Positions 9,321 through 18,407 of a stretch of DNA of 64,000 nt are shown here, piece after piece. The notes under the pieces were generated by a model. That model saw only the letters and a list, made by a program, of their open reading frames with translations, was not told the origin of the DNA and ran no database searches. Source of the DNA: CAXQZM01 sp965229645 (GTDB taxonomy: Bacteria > Pseudomonadota > Alphaproteobacteria > UBA7985); the NCBI GenBank assembly GCA_965229645.1, contig OZ245893.1:1178001-1242000 (forward strand), written 5' to 3'. A program made the translations under genes and the position numbers. The first letter of the stretch is position 1; each line of letters opens with the position of its first letter.

Positions 9321-9632
9321 ATGCCTAAACGCAGAACATTTAGCCCAGAGCTCAAGGTTAGAATAGCCCTTGATGCTCTTCATGGTGAGCTGACGGGTCA
9401 GCAGATAGCCAGCAAGTACAAGATCTCTACAGGTCAGGTTTGCACCTTTAAGAAGCAAGCGATTGCGAACATGACAGAGGGCTTTGAGCGGGCCAGCCCT
9501 AAGGCACGCAAGAAGTCTGGGGTAGAAGCACCAGACGTCAAATCACTTCACGCCAAGATTGGTCAACTGACGATGGAACGGGATTTTTTAGCCGACGGGC
9601 TCCAGCGGATCGGGATCAGCGTAAAGCCATGA
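9321..9632 (+). CDS. IS3-family transposase OrfA
   Basis: 103 residues with the IS3 OrfA helix-turn-helix (RRTFSPELKVRIALDAL, then GQQIASKYKISTGQV) and a C-terminal leucine-zipper-like segment (LHAKIGQLTMERDFL). It binds the element ends. An AAGGA ribosome site lies about 10 nt upstream of ATG 9321. Its stop overlaps the OrfB start as ATGA, allowing coupling or frameshifting to produce the OrfAB transposase. Confidence 0.9.
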   Translation: MPKRRTFSPELKVRIALDALHGELTGQQIASKYKISTGQVCTFKKQAIANMTEGFERASPKARKKSGVEAPDVKSLHAKIGQLTMERDFLADGLQRIGISVKP

Positions 9633-10549
9633 TCCAGCTTGAGCCCAGCAAAAATAAACCCAGCATCACGCGCCAATGTTCGTTGCTCAACATTTCTCGT
9701 TCCAGTCTTTACTATCACGCTAAGGGGGAAAGCGCCAAGAACCTTGAACTGATGCGTCAAATCGATAAGCTGTTCACCAAGCATCCGTTTTATGGCTCGC
9801 GCCAAATGGTGCGATCTTTGGCTATGCAGGGTGTTCAGGTGGGGCGTCACCGCGTACGTCGTTTGATGAGGCTCATGGGGCTCTGCACGATTTATCAGAA
9901 GCCCAACACCAGCAAACCCCACCCTGATCATCGGATTTATCCGTATTTGCTGCGTGAGCTGACCATTGAAAAAGCCAACCAAGTTTGGTGCACGGACATC
10001 ACTTATATCCCTGCATCTGGTGGGTTCTTCTATCTGGTGGCGATCATGGATTGGGCGACACGCAAGGTTCTCTCATGGCGATTAAGCAACACGATGACGG
10101 CAGATTTTTGTGTCGAGGCACTCAAAGAGGCCATAGAGCTCTATGGCGCGCCGCAGATATTTAATTCTGACCAAGGCAGTCAATTCACCAGCCACGAGTT
10201 TACGAAGGTGCTGCTTGATGCGGGCGTCAAAATCAGCATGGATGGCAAGGGTAGATGTATGGATAACATCTTCATCGAGCGGCTCTGGAGATCGCTCAAG
10301 TATGAGTGCATCTATCTGCATGAGATCTGCAATGGCTTTGAGGCCAAGAAATTGATTGGTGAATGGTTTGGCTTTTACAACGATGAACGCCCTCACAGCT
10401 CACTTGAGGGTAAGACGCCTGCCGAGGCCTATGAAAAGAGAGATACGGCCTTGTCACCCCATCCCCCCACTCGCCCTAACGGGCTCGCGGGTGGAGAGGT
10501 GACAAGGCTGGGACCAGATGCTAACACACACCTAAAAATGGCAGCATGA
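9629..10549 (+). CDS. IS3-family transposase OrfB (DDE integrase core)
   Basis: 306 residues. The N-terminal HTH_21-like region (YGSRQMVRSLAMQGVQVGRHRVRRLMRLMGL) is followed by an rve integrase core with the DDE residues in VWCTDITYIP, FNSDQGSQFTS and the Glu in IFIERLWRSLKYE. The C-terminal NDERPHSSLEGKTPAEAY is characteristic of the family. Full length, so probably active. The last 35 residues diverge from the family core. Confidence 0.92.
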   Translation: MIQLEPSKNKPSITRQCSLLNISRSSLYYHAKGESAKNLELMRQIDKLFTKHPFYGSRQMVRSLAMQGVQVGRHRVRRLMRLMGLCTIYQKPNTSKPHPDHRIYPYLLRELTIEKANQVWCTDITYIPASGGFFYLVAIMDWATRKVLSWRLSNTMTADFCVEALKEAIELYGAPQIFNSDQGSQFTSHEFTKVLLDAGVKISMDGKGRCMDNIFIERLWRSLKYECIYLHEICNGFEAKKLIGEWFGFYNDERPHSSLEGKTPAEAYEKRDTALSPHPPTRPNGLAGGEVTRLGPDANTHLKMAA

Positions 10550-10738
10550 ACAACCTAATCACTCACTAAATTCGCTGCCAACCTGTCCAACTAACCAGGA
10601 CCACCTCACCTTAGACGAGGGTTACACCAGCACAACACCACAAGATTGACGCCGCCGTAGAGATCGCAGGAAGCGAGATCGTGCCCCAGACTAACTCTCA
10701 TAACCCATTGGGACAAGCCAGTTTATAGGAGACCCATC

Positions 10739-10973
10739 GTGAATAAAGTGAGTGCCTTTGACGCCAAGACTCATTTTTTCGGCGCTGCTCGACAAAGTTG
10801 CTCGGGGGGAGGAAGTTCTTATCACCAAACGCGGGAGAGCGGTTGCGCGGTTGGTTCCCGCACAGGCTCAGGAGCGTGCGCGCGGTGCCGTGCGCAAACT
10901 TAAAGTGCTTCGCAAGAACGTCTCGCTTGGAGGGCTCGACTGGTCTGAGTTGCGCGATCAAGGACGTCGATAG
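10739..10973 (+). pseudogene. Phd/YefM-type antitoxin, frameshifted copy
   Basis: Counterpart of the intact gene at 11517. An extra T in the homopolymer after codon 12 (CATTTTTTCGG here, CATTTTTCGG in the other copy) shifts the frame; translation from GTG 10739 would stop near 10901. The rest of the antitoxin (ALLDKVARGEEVLITKRGR and onwards) is still readable in the other frame. The ribosome site AGGAGA is conserved. A sequencing error in the T-run cannot be excluded. Confidence 0.75.
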
Positions 10974-10994
10974 GCGCATCCCACCCCGCGAGGT

Positions 10995-11211
10995 GTCATC
11001 CAGCGCAGAGCGAAGCGACGTCGCAGGATCCATCATCCGATGCGTCCAGTCTCGAGATGGTTGCGGTTAGTCAGTGTAGGATGTGAGCCACTGCGTTGGG
11101 GCTTGTCCGTCCAAGGAGAGAGATTGGGCGGTCCAGGGTTTTGGAGTCCAGTTCCTAAGGCTGCCGTCCCGTGATGGATTCTGCGACTGCGCTTCGCTTG
11201 CGCAAAATGAC
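10995..11211. repeat. Pair of inverted REP-like palindromic repeats
   Basis: Forward copy 10995-11035 and inverted copy 11172-11211 of the same family as 8158-8373. In the inverted copy one stem base is changed (CGCAaAAT instead of CGCAGAAT). The pair lies inside the duplicated segment. Confidence 0.75.
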
Positions 11212-11516
11212 CTTTTTTTCGGGGGATGTCGCGGCGATGAAGCGGCACTGGGTTTGGGTCGTGGGATGGTTCAACCACCCCGTCAGGCTTCGCCTGCCAC
11301 CCCTCCGAAGGAGGGGAATTGGGCGTGGGAGGTGTTTGGGTCGGGGATTTGGCTTCGCGCGCGCTGTGTGACTTTTATGGGGGACGTTGCGGTACCAAAA
11401 TGAGGTTGGGTTTTGGGAATGTTCAGCCACTCCGCACTGCCTTGCTATGAGGAGGTTGACCTCCGCTTCCATGCCTCATAACCTATTGTTGCAAGCCAGT
11501 TTATAGGAGACCCATC

Positions 11517-11750
11517 GTGAATGAAGTGAGTGCCTTTGACGCCAAGACTCATTTTTCGGCGCTGCTCGACAAAGTTGCTCGGGGGGAGGAAGTTCTTATC
11601 ACCAAACGCGGGAGAGCGGCTGCGCGGTTGGTTCCCGCACAGGCTCAGGAGCGTGCGCGCGTTGCCGTGCGCAAACTTAAGGAGCTTCGCAAGAACGTCT
11701 CGCTTAGAGGGCTCGACTGGTCTGAGTTGCGCGATCAAGGACGTCGATAG
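11517..11750 (+). CDS. Phd/YefM-type antitoxin, orphan
   Basis: 77 residues from GTG with AGGAGA upstream. It has the Phd/YefM fold pattern: SAFDAKTHFSALLDKV, then GEEVLITKRGRAAARLVP. This family binds its own promoter and neutralises a partner toxin (usually a VapC/PIN or RelE protein). No toxin gene follows; the downstream DNA contains REP-like repeats and then the convergent aap operon. It may be a leftover of a degraded system or act in trans. Confidence 0.75.
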   Translation: MNEVSAFDAKTHFSALLDKVARGEEVLITKRGRAAARLVPAQAQERARVAVRKLKELRKNVSLRGLDWSELRDQGRR

Positions 11751-11771
11751 GCGCATCCCACCCTGCGAGTT

Positions 11772-11988
11772 GTCATCCAGCGCGGAGCGAAGCGACGTCG
11801 CAGGATCCATCATCCGATGCGTCCAGTCTCGAGATGGTTGCGGTTAGTCAGTGTGGGATGTGAGCCACTGCGTTGGGGCTTACCCTTCCAAGGAGATAGA
11901 TTGGGCGGTCCAAGGTTTCGGAGTCCAGTTCCTAAGGCTGCTGTTCCGTGATGGATTCTGCGACTGCGCTTCGCTTGCGCAGAATGAC
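11772..11988. repeat. Pair of inverted REP-like palindromic repeats
   Basis: Forward copy 11772-11812 and inverted copy 11949-11988, with a perfect ATTCTGCG/CGCAGAAT stem in the second. Followed by a T-run. Part of the duplicated segment. Confidence 0.75.
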
Positions 11989-12078
11989 CTTTTTTGGGGG
12001 GATGTCGCGGCGATGAAGGGGTCGCGGCGCGGATTTTGAAGTAGGTGCCAGTTGAGCGCGGCCCCTGCCCTACGTGGC

Positions 12079-12816
12079 CTAGTGAATAATCTGGGACAGG
12101 AACTCCTTGGTCCGCTCGTGCTGGGGTTTGGTGAAGAAGGTTTCGGGGTCGTTGCGCTCGACGATTTGACCGTCGGCCATGAAGATGACGCAGTCGGCGA
12201 CGCGGCGGGCAAAGCCCATTTCGTGGGTGACGCAAATCATGGTCATGCCCGTTTCGGCCAGTTCGACCATGGTATCCAACACCTCCTTGATCATCTCGGG
12301 ATCGAGGGCGGAGGTCGGTTCGTCGAACAGCATGATCTTGGGCTTCATGCAGAGGGAGCGGGCGATGGCGACCCGCTGTTGCTGGCCGCCCGAGAGTTGC
12401 CCTGGGTACTTGCCCGCTTGTTCGGGAATTTTGACCCGTTCCAGATACTCCATGGCTGTATCCTCGGCTTGCTTGCGGGGCAGGCCGCGCACCCACATGG
12501 GCGCGAGCGTGCAGTTTTCCAGCACCGTCAAGTGCGGGAACAAGTTGAAGTGTTGGAACACCATGCCAACCTCGCGCCGGATCGCCTCAATATCGCCCAG
12601 GTTGTCGGTCAATTTGATGCCATCGACAACGATGTCGCCCTGCTGATGCTCCTCCAGGCGGTTGATGCAGCGAATGAGAGTGGACTTGCCCGAACCCGAA
12701 GGGCCGCACACCACGATGCGTTCCTGCGCCGAGACCTCTAAGTCGATATCGCGCAGCACATGAAACTTGCCGTACCACTTATTCATTTTGTTGATTTGGA
12801 TGATGGGCGAGGACAT
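12079..12816 (-). CDS. aapP: General L-amino-acid ABC transporter ATP-binding protein
   Basis: 245 residues from ATG 12816 (AAGGA about 9 nt upstream; an in-frame TTG at 12825 has no such support). Walker A GPSGSGKST, signature LSGGQQQR, Walker B IMLFDEPTSALDP and switch His in ICVTHEMGF are all intact. Closest to polar amino-acid transporters of the GlnQ/AapP type. It is the last gene of the operon aapJ-aapQ-aapM-aapP and energises import at the inner membrane. Confidence 0.9.
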   Translation of the reverse strand: MSSPIIQINKMNKWYGKFHVLRDIDLEVSAQERIVVCGPSGSGKSTLIRCINRLEEHQQGDIVVDGIKLTDNLGDIEAIRREVGMVFQHFNLFPHLTVLENCTLAPMWVRGLPRKQAEDTAMEYLERVKIPEQAGKYPGQLSGGQQQRVAIARSLCMKPKIMLFDEPTSALDPEMIKEVLDTMVELAETGMTMICVTHEMGFARRVADCVIFMADGQIVERNDPETFFTKPQHERTKEFLSQIIH

Positions 12817-12840
12817 GGGGCTCAATCCTTCGGAGCAGGG

Positions 12841-15672
12841 TTAGGGGTGACCGGTGGCCAAGCGTTTTTCCAGCCAGATGGAATAGCGCGATAGGGAGAA
12901 CATGAGGGTAAAGAAGATCAGCGCCACAATGGCTAGCATTTCCAATTTGGTGCCGTTCCAGGCCTTGGCACCTGCCAGTTGCTCATTGACCGTAAAGAGC
13001 AAGTCAAAGATCGACACCACAATCACCAGCGTCGTATCCTTAAACAAGCCGATAAAGGTGTTGACGATGGCGGGGATCACGGCCTTGAGCGCTTGCGGCA
13101 AGGTGATGAGGCGGGATTCCTGCCAGAAGGTCAGGCCCATGGCGCGCGCTGCCTCGTACTGACCTTTGGGCAGGGATTGCAGGCCGCCGCGAATCACCTC
13201 GGCCATATAGACGCCGCCGAAAACGCAAATTCCGATCAGGGCGAGCGACAGCTGCGGCACTTCGGTTCCAGGCGGCAAGAGCTTCGGCAGAATCACCACA
13301 ACCACGAGCAATAGCGCCACCAGCGGCACGCCGCGAATACCCTCGATGAATCCCGTCGAAAACCAGCGCACAATGGGCAAGGTCGACTGGCGACCGAAGG
13401 CCAAGACGATCCCGATCGGCAGCGACATGATCATACCGATGGTGCCCAAAATCATGGTGACCAGCAATCCGCCCCATTGCAGGGTCGGTACGTGCCCCAA
13501 GACGATGAAGGTGCCCCGCCCCTCCTGCACCGCGCGCTCAAATTCTGCGCGGTTGGAGGCGGCGGCGCCGCGCGCCGTGCGCAGGACTTGCGCCTGCGTC
13601 CGCAACGCCTGCGCAACCGCAGGATCGCTCTCCTCCGCCGCTTGGGCATTGAGCGCGTCCATTTGCGCCTCGATGGCTTCGGGGGTAAAATCGTCGCGCT
13701 GGCCGAGCGGATGATTGGCACCAATCAAACCCGTCGCCCCATTGTTGACCAGGATCGATTTGCTCGCCGTCTCGGGATTGAGGACATTGCCCCAAATACA
13801 TAGGATGAACAAGAACCCCGCGACGACCTTGGAAACCAAAATAGCAGGCCCCGCCGTCACCCCAAAAGCGGTGCGCGTGCGCACCCCCTGCATGACGCCG
13901 ATGTAAATCAGCAAGGCAAGCGCCAACCAGAGCCGGCCTTGCTGGCTGGTCACAAAGGCCCACACCCCAGGGTCGTCGGGTCCATGGAAGCCGTAGAACC
14001 GTATGGCGAGACCCGAGAGCATGAAGAGCAGATAGAGCGGATACAAGACCGAAAAGGTGATCAGAATTCGATGGCGCGCAGCGGGCACGAACAAGGGCAG
14101 GAGCGCGAGGATCAGGCCCAAGGTCACCATCCAGATTCGCCACACCTCAGAATTAAAGCCGCCATCGTCGGCAAAAAGATCCCAGACGTAGTTCTGCGAG
14201 TAGGAGCCGATGAGCATGCGGTTCCAGTTCTCAGGATTGGCACTGACCACCGCCCAGTTGGCACCGTTGCGGCGCGCGCCCCAGTCAATCAGCGGCTGGA
14301 AGCCCGCCAGCGCGTCGCGCATGCCCTGGACATCCTGCGCCTCAAAAGCGGTAAGAAGCTCGCGACTGGCATCGGCCCAACGACCTGCTGGCGCGTCGGA
14401 ACCCGTCAGCAAGGCCAGCGCATTGCGGGCTTTCTCATGGGTCAACAGCACCACATCTTCCCCCGCGTCCGCCGCCGCTTGCTGCGCGGGGCTCAGGGGC
14501 GGATTGGCGATGAACTTGGCCGATTGCCAAAACTCAAGGTCCCGCAAAGCGGCGTGCAAACTCGCCGGCAAGGGGTCAAGGAACCCGCCAAAGTCCGTTA
14601 CGGTTTCGTTCAGAAATATGTCAGCGTCGGTCAAATCGGCACGGATTTGCTCTACCAACCGATTGAGCCGCAGGCCGCTGGCGTCGGGGTCCTGGGCTTG
14701 CGCCAGCTCTGCCGCGAGTACGCCGCGATAGTCGATGGTCCGTTCAGCGCCGAAGATGTCCTTGCGCATTTTGGTGATGCGGCTTTCGGGCACGGTGATG
14801 ATCGGCATGGCCGCGACATTATCAACGAGGCCGTTGAACTGCAGCGCCGCACGGGAAGGTTTGAACAACATGCGGCTGGCGTCGCGATCCAGGCCCGCAA
14901 ACACCTCGGCGATTTGCGCGCGTACCTCGGGCAGGGGCGTCAAGACGCGACCCGCATCGGTGCGCTGGCGCTGGTTCACCGCCGTTGCAATCGCATCCCG
15001 CGCCGCCTTATAGGCCGCGGCCCGCTCAGGGGAGACCCTGTACCAGGGCTGCGAGGCCTCGAACAAGTAGTCGCGCTCCGCCGCGTTGAGGGTCAGCACG
15101 TCCGCCGCAGGCCTATCCGTTTGCTCGGGGTCTTTGAGTTGCCGCTCGTAAATCTCCAACTCCACCACGCGCGATAGGGGAACCGTGTCCTTTAGGAACC
15201 GCAACCGAAAGGCGATGGCATCGGGCAAGAGGCGCGTCGTTGCCCCCAGCCGTGTCTCGGTTTCCAGACTGACCAAGTCCGCCGAGGCCACCAGGGCGGC
15301 AAGGTCGGCCATGTCCCCTTCGATCCGGGCAATCAGCGCCTGCGCCTGATCGCTGGCCTGCGCCTGCAACCGCTGGGCCTCGACCAAGCGCGGGTCCAGG
15401 TCGGTCATCAAGGTGGCGAGCAGTCCCTCGCCCTGGGTCTTGCCCTCAAAGTTGGCGCGCAACACCAAGCCCGAGAGCGCCGACCAACCGCCCATGAGGA
15501 TCAGGGCGCCCAAGACAAGGGAGATGATCGTATCGCTGAGCGATCCGAACAAATTGGCGCGGACCCACCCCAGCGCCCCAGTGGCGGTGGCGGGGGGGTC
15601 TCGCTGCGCGAGTAGATCGCCCTTTCGAATGTAAGCCGAGACGGATGACGGGGGTGTGGAACGATTCTGCAT
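12841..15672 (-). CDS. aapM: AapM-type amino-acid ABC permease with very large N-terminal extracytoplasmic insertion
   Basis: 943 residues, more than twice the roughly 380-400 usual for AapM. The C-terminal 240 residues are a normal His/Glu/Gln/Arg-type permease domain, with EAA loop VIRGGLQSLPKGQYEAARAMG and following LPQALKAVIPAIVN. One membrane helix lies near 50-70, followed by about 400 mainly soluble, helical residues. A helix cluster near 495-630 and a second charged insert near 640-710 come before the permease core. The extra region is probably periplasmic and could contact AapJ; no known domain was recognised in it. It starts 1 nt after the aapQ stop, so translation is coupled. Confidence 0.85.
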   Translation of the reverse strand: MQNRSTPPSSVSAYIRKGDLLAQRDPPATATGALGWVRANLFGSLSDTIISLVLGALILMGGWSALSGLVLRANFEGKTQGEGLLATLMTDLDPRLVEAQRLQAQASDQAQALIARIEGDMADLAALVASADLVSLETETRLGATTRLLPDAIAFRLRFLKDTVPLSRVVELEIYERQLKDPEQTDRPAADVLTLNAAERDYLFEASQPWYRVSPERAAAYKAARDAIATAVNQRQRTDAGRVLTPLPEVRAQIAEVFAGLDRDASRMLFKPSRAALQFNGLVDNVAAMPIITVPESRITKMRKDIFGAERTIDYRGVLAAELAQAQDPDASGLRLNRLVEQIRADLTDADIFLNETVTDFGGFLDPLPASLHAALRDLEFWQSAKFIANPPLSPAQQAAADAGEDVVLLTHEKARNALALLTGSDAPAGRWADASRELLTAFEAQDVQGMRDALAGFQPLIDWGARRNGANWAVVSANPENWNRMLIGSYSQNYVWDLFADDGGFNSEVWRIWMVTLGLILALLPLFVPAARHRILITFSVLYPLYLLFMLSGLAIRFYGFHGPDDPGVWAFVTSQQGRLWLALALLIYIGVMQGVRTRTAFGVTAGPAILVSKVVAGFLFILCIWGNVLNPETASKSILVNNGATGLIGANHPLGQRDDFTPEAIEAQMDALNAQAAEESDPAVAQALRTQAQVLRTARGAAASNRAEFERAVQEGRGTFIVLGHVPTLQWGGLLVTMILGTIGMIMSLPIGIVLAFGRQSTLPIVRWFSTGFIEGIRGVPLVALLLVVVVILPKLLPPGTEVPQLSLALIGICVFGGVYMAEVIRGGLQSLPKGQYEAARAMGLTFWQESRLITLPQALKAVIPAIVNTFIGLFKDTTLVIVVSIFDLLFTVNEQLAGAKAWNGTKLEMLAIVALIFFTLMFSLSRYSIWLEKRLATGHP

Positions 15673-15673
15673 T

Positions 15674-17212
15674 TTATCGCTCCACCAATTGAACGCGCGC
15701 GTTGACGTAATTCATGGCCACCGAAATGGTCAGCGATATGGCAAGATACGACAGCAGGATGATGAAAATAATCTCCAACTCGCGCCCTGTATTGTTGCGC
15801 GCATTGGCCAACACGCCGAATACGTCGGGAAATTGCAGCAGGTAAGCAAGCGAGGAGTTCTTGGCGAGGTTCATGTATTGGGAACTGAGCGGCGGGACGA
15901 TCACCTTCAGCGCTTGGGGAATGGTAATCAGGTTCAAAATGCGCCCAGGGCGCAATCCCAGGGCTGCGGCGGCCTCGTGCTGGCCCTGATTGACCGACTG
16001 GATCCCCGCCCGAACAATTTCCGCGATAAAGGCCGCCGTATAAATCGCCAGCGCCGCGATCAAAGCGATGAGCGAAACGGGCACGGAAAACCCGAACACG
16101 GCGCGACCCTTGTCGTTAAAAACGAAAGTCTCGGTACTGACTGGACCCCCGACCAGGACGAACAGGACGAAAATCACCGCAAAGAACACAACCCAGCCGA
16201 GCAGATCGACCTTGGGCCGCGTGCCCGTTGCGTCCAGGCGATCATCGGCCCAGTTAGCGATGGCCGACTTCAGCGCGTTGGCCCACAAGACCCCGATCAA
16301 AAACACGGCCAGCATGGACCAGCCGACCAGCGGGGGAAAGGTCGTCTCGACGCTAAAAAACAGCAGGATGAGTAGGGTTAGAACCCCCGCGACGACGAAG
16401 CCCATGAGGGACTTGCGTTGGCGATTTTGCACGCGGCCATTGACCTTGTTGGCTTCGGACCAGTCGCGCAAGCGCGGAATGAGGCGAAAAAACGTCGCGG
16501 CAAGGGCGCCAAGGAATAGGAAACTGAGGCCCGCCACGACCCACCAGTTGGTTGTTTCTGCCCCGTCAGGGCCAAACTGGGTCGGAAAAATCGTCCAATT
16601 GAACGGCACGAGGCCGAGCCAAGTGCCCGTGCCATCGCCGTTCCCGAACTTGAGCGAGGGCATATCAAAAGAGAAGTTGTGGAACAGAACCTCGCCAATC
16701 GTAATGGGCGATTCCACCCCAATTCCTGGCAGCAACAGCAGCAGCGCGCTCAGGAACAGCAGAATAACGGTCAGGGGAATGTTGCGCAGCACCTCGATAT
16801 AAACTTGCGCAATTCGCGACAGCAGAAAATTGCTGGAAAGGCGCATGACGCCCATGATGAACCCCAAGATCGTCGCCAGAAAAATGCCGCAAATGGCTAC
16901 AATCAAGGTATTGAGCAAGCCAAAGCCGAACAGCGACAAGACCGAAGAGCGGGCGGTGACTGGCAAAACGATGGGATCGGACGGGTCAACGCCCGCAGGA
17001 TTGGGCAGGAAGGCCCAACTGATGTCATTGCCCTGGGAGAAGTAGTTTTGGCTGAAAAACCAGATCAGCAAGCCGAGCCCCAACACCAGCGAGACTTGCA
17101 CGATGATATCGCGGATTAGGCGGTCGGCAAAGATATTGCGCCGCGTTGGCGCGCGTCGTTCGACCTCATCGGGGTCAGCCTTGTCAGAGACACGGGCGTT
17201 GGTTTCAGGCAT
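15674..17212 (-). CDS. aapQ: AapQ-type amino-acid ABC permease
   Basis: 512 residues, longer than the usual roughly 400. The first membrane helices (FADRLIRDIIVQVSLVLGL and the LLNTLIVAICGIFLATILGF permease start) are followed by an additional loop of about 120 residues with extra helices. The permease C-terminus follows, with EAA-type loop IVRAGIQSVNQGQHEAAAALG and LPQ-like IPQALKVIVPP. It pairs with AapM to form the membrane channel. The gap to aapJ upstream (157 bp) carries a strong hairpin. Confidence 0.88.
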   Translation of the reverse strand: MPETNARVSDKADPDEVERRAPTRRNIFADRLIRDIIVQVSLVLGLGLLIWFFSQNYFSQGNDISWAFLPNPAGVDPSDPIVLPVTARSSVLSLFGFGLLNTLIVAICGIFLATILGFIMGVMRLSSNFLLSRIAQVYIEVLRNIPLTVILLFLSALLLLLPGIGVESPITIGEVLFHNFSFDMPSLKFGNGDGTGTWLGLVPFNWTIFPTQFGPDGAETTNWWVVAGLSFLFLGALAATFFRLIPRLRDWSEANKVNGRVQNRQRKSLMGFVVAGVLTLLILLFFSVETTFPPLVGWSMLAVFLIGVLWANALKSAIANWADDRLDATGTRPKVDLLGWVVFFAVIFVLFVLVGGPVSTETFVFNDKGRAVFGFSVPVSLIALIAALAIYTAAFIAEIVRAGIQSVNQGQHEAAAALGLRPGRILNLITIPQALKVIVPPLSSQYMNLAKNSSLAYLLQFPDVFGVLANARNNTGRELEIIFIILLSYLAISLTISVAMNYVNARVQLVER

Positions 17213-17306
17213 AGCTTAAAGGCCGTTTCGGAGAAGCCTCGTGTCGCCGAACCTCTAGCGGAGGTGCAACGACAGGTTTGGAAGGTCAGTTCATCACGAT
17301 AAGGAA

Positions 17307-17328
17307 GGGGAGGCCCAGAAGCCTCCCC
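17307..17328 (-). terminator. Intercistronic hairpin between aapJ and aapQ
   Basis: GGGGAGGC and GCCTCCCC form an 8-bp stem with a 6-nt loop, 42 bp after the aapJ stop. No clear T-run follows on the minus strand. It is therefore more likely an attenuator or an mRNA-stabilising hairpin that raises AapJ output relative to the permeases, as is common for binding-protein operons. Confidence 0.6.
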
Positions 17329-17369
17329 CATTGACTAAGTTTGGATCCAGGGCGACCCCTGGGTCCGCC

Positions 17370-18392
17370 CTAGCGGAAAGGCGGCGCGTAAAGAATGCCG
17401 CCGTCGGTCCAGAGCGCGTTTAGGCCGCGCGACAGACCAATCGGGGTGTCGGGACCGACATTGCGCTCAAAAGACTCCGCGTAGTTGCCGACCAGTGCGA
17501 TGATGTTGAAGAAGGCATCGTTGGAAACGCCCAACATGTCACCATAGTCGCCGTCAACGCCGAGCAAACGCTTGGCACCCGCAGGGGCATCCGCATCGGC
17601 CGCAACCGCAGCGACGTTCTCAGAAGAGATGCCCATTTCCTCGGCAATGATCATTGCGTTCAGCGACCAACGCACCAAATCGCCCCACACCTCATCGTCT
17701 TGACGCGTGGAAGGACCAAGAGGTTCCTTGGAAATGATTTCGGGCAAGATCACATGCGCCGACGGATCAGCAAAGGTGGTGCGGTTCGCCGCCAAGGCCG
17801 ACGAGTCCGTCGTGGTCACGTCGCACTGGCCAGCCTCGTAGGCGGGCAACAGTTCGGCGTCCTCCAGGAAAATCACGGGCGTGTAGGACATGCCGTTGTC
17901 AGCGAAAAAGTCCGCGAGGTTCAGGGCGGTTGTCGTACCCTCAAGAACGCAAACCTTGGCACCATCAAGATCATGCGCCGACGAGACGCCGAGCGATGCA
18001 GGAACCATAAAGCCCTGACCGTCGTAGTAGTTCACACCTTGGAACGAGATTTTCAGGTCCACATCGCGCGAGTAGGTCCATGTGGTTGTGCGCGAGAGGA
18101 TGTCGTACTCACCCGCGGCCAGTTTCGAAAACCGCTCGGACGCTGAAACGGGGAAGTACTCGACCTTATCCGCGTCGCCAAAGATCGCGGCGGAAACGGC
18201 GCGGCAAACATCCACGTCCAGCCCCATGTAGGTATCGCCAGAGGGCGCGGAGAAGCCTGGAGTGTTCGCGGGCACGCCGCAAAGAACGGAGCCCCGTTCC
18301 ATAGTTGCGGCGAGCGTTGAGCTGTGACCGTCGGCAACGGCAGACGCGCTTGCGATAGCTGCACCTGCAGCCAACAAGACAAACTTTTTCAT
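17370..18392 (-). CDS. aapJ: General L-amino-acid ABC transporter periplasmic binding protein
   Basis: 340 residues from ATG 18392, chosen because GAGGAA lies 7 nt upstream; an ATG 15 bp earlier lacks this. A signal peptide is evident (MKKFVLLAAGAAIASASAVADG). The mature part has the family-3 solute-binding pattern: RGSVLCGVPANTPGF, YMGLDVDVCRAV, and EPLGPSTRQDDEVW near the C-terminal third. It captures amino acids in the periplasm for AapQMP. First gene of the operon, divergent from the BCCT gene. Confidence 0.92.
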   Translation of the reverse strand: MKKFVLLAAGAAIASASAVADGHSSTLAATMERGSVLCGVPANTPGFSAPSGDTYMGLDVDVCRAVSAAIFGDADKVEYFPVSASERFSKLAAGEYDILSRTTTWTYSRDVDLKISFQGVNYYDGQGFMVPASLGVSSAHDLDGAKVCVLEGTTTALNLADFFADNGMSYTPVIFLEDAELLPAYEAGQCDVTTTDSSALAANRTTFADPSAHVILPEIISKEPLGPSTRQDDEVWGDLVRWSLNAMIIAEEMGISSENVAAVAADADAPAGAKRLLGVDGDYGDMLGVSNDAFFNIIALVGNYAESFERNVGPDTPIGLSRGLNALWTDGGILYAPPFR

Positions 18393-18407
18393 CGGAAAAT
18401 TCCTCAT

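Larger units (their letters stand above)
9254..10608 (+). mobile_element. Complete IS3-family insertion sequence
   Basis: Terminal inverted repeats start TGAGGTGGTCC at 9254 and end GGACCACCTCA at 10608, with further matching GTTGGACA/ATTGGACA blocks just inside. A 3-bp direct repeat CCT flanks the element (9251-9253 and 10609-10611), as expected for IS3 transposition. Inside are two overlapping transposase genes. The element is about 1355 bp, typical for the family, and appears intact and recent. Confidence 0.88.
10697..11242. repeat. Copy 1 of a 0.55-kb duplicated segment
   Basis: This 546-bp segment closely matches 11475-12018. Both start at CTCATAACC and end at GATGTCGCGGCGATGAAG, with an antitoxin gene followed by a facing pair of REP-like palindromes. 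A 232-bp spacer separates the copies. Confidence 0.9.
11475..12018. repeat. Copy 2 of the 0.55-kb duplicated segment
   Basis: 544 bp, nearly identical to 10697-11242, with scattered substitutions and one-base indels. It contains the intact antitoxin gene and another REP-like pair. It ends about 60 bp beyond the aapP stop codon. Confidence 0.9.

Noticed and set aside
13939..15177. 412-codon plus-strand frame
   Set aside because: Antisense shadow of the AapM insert; no motif and no ribosome site.
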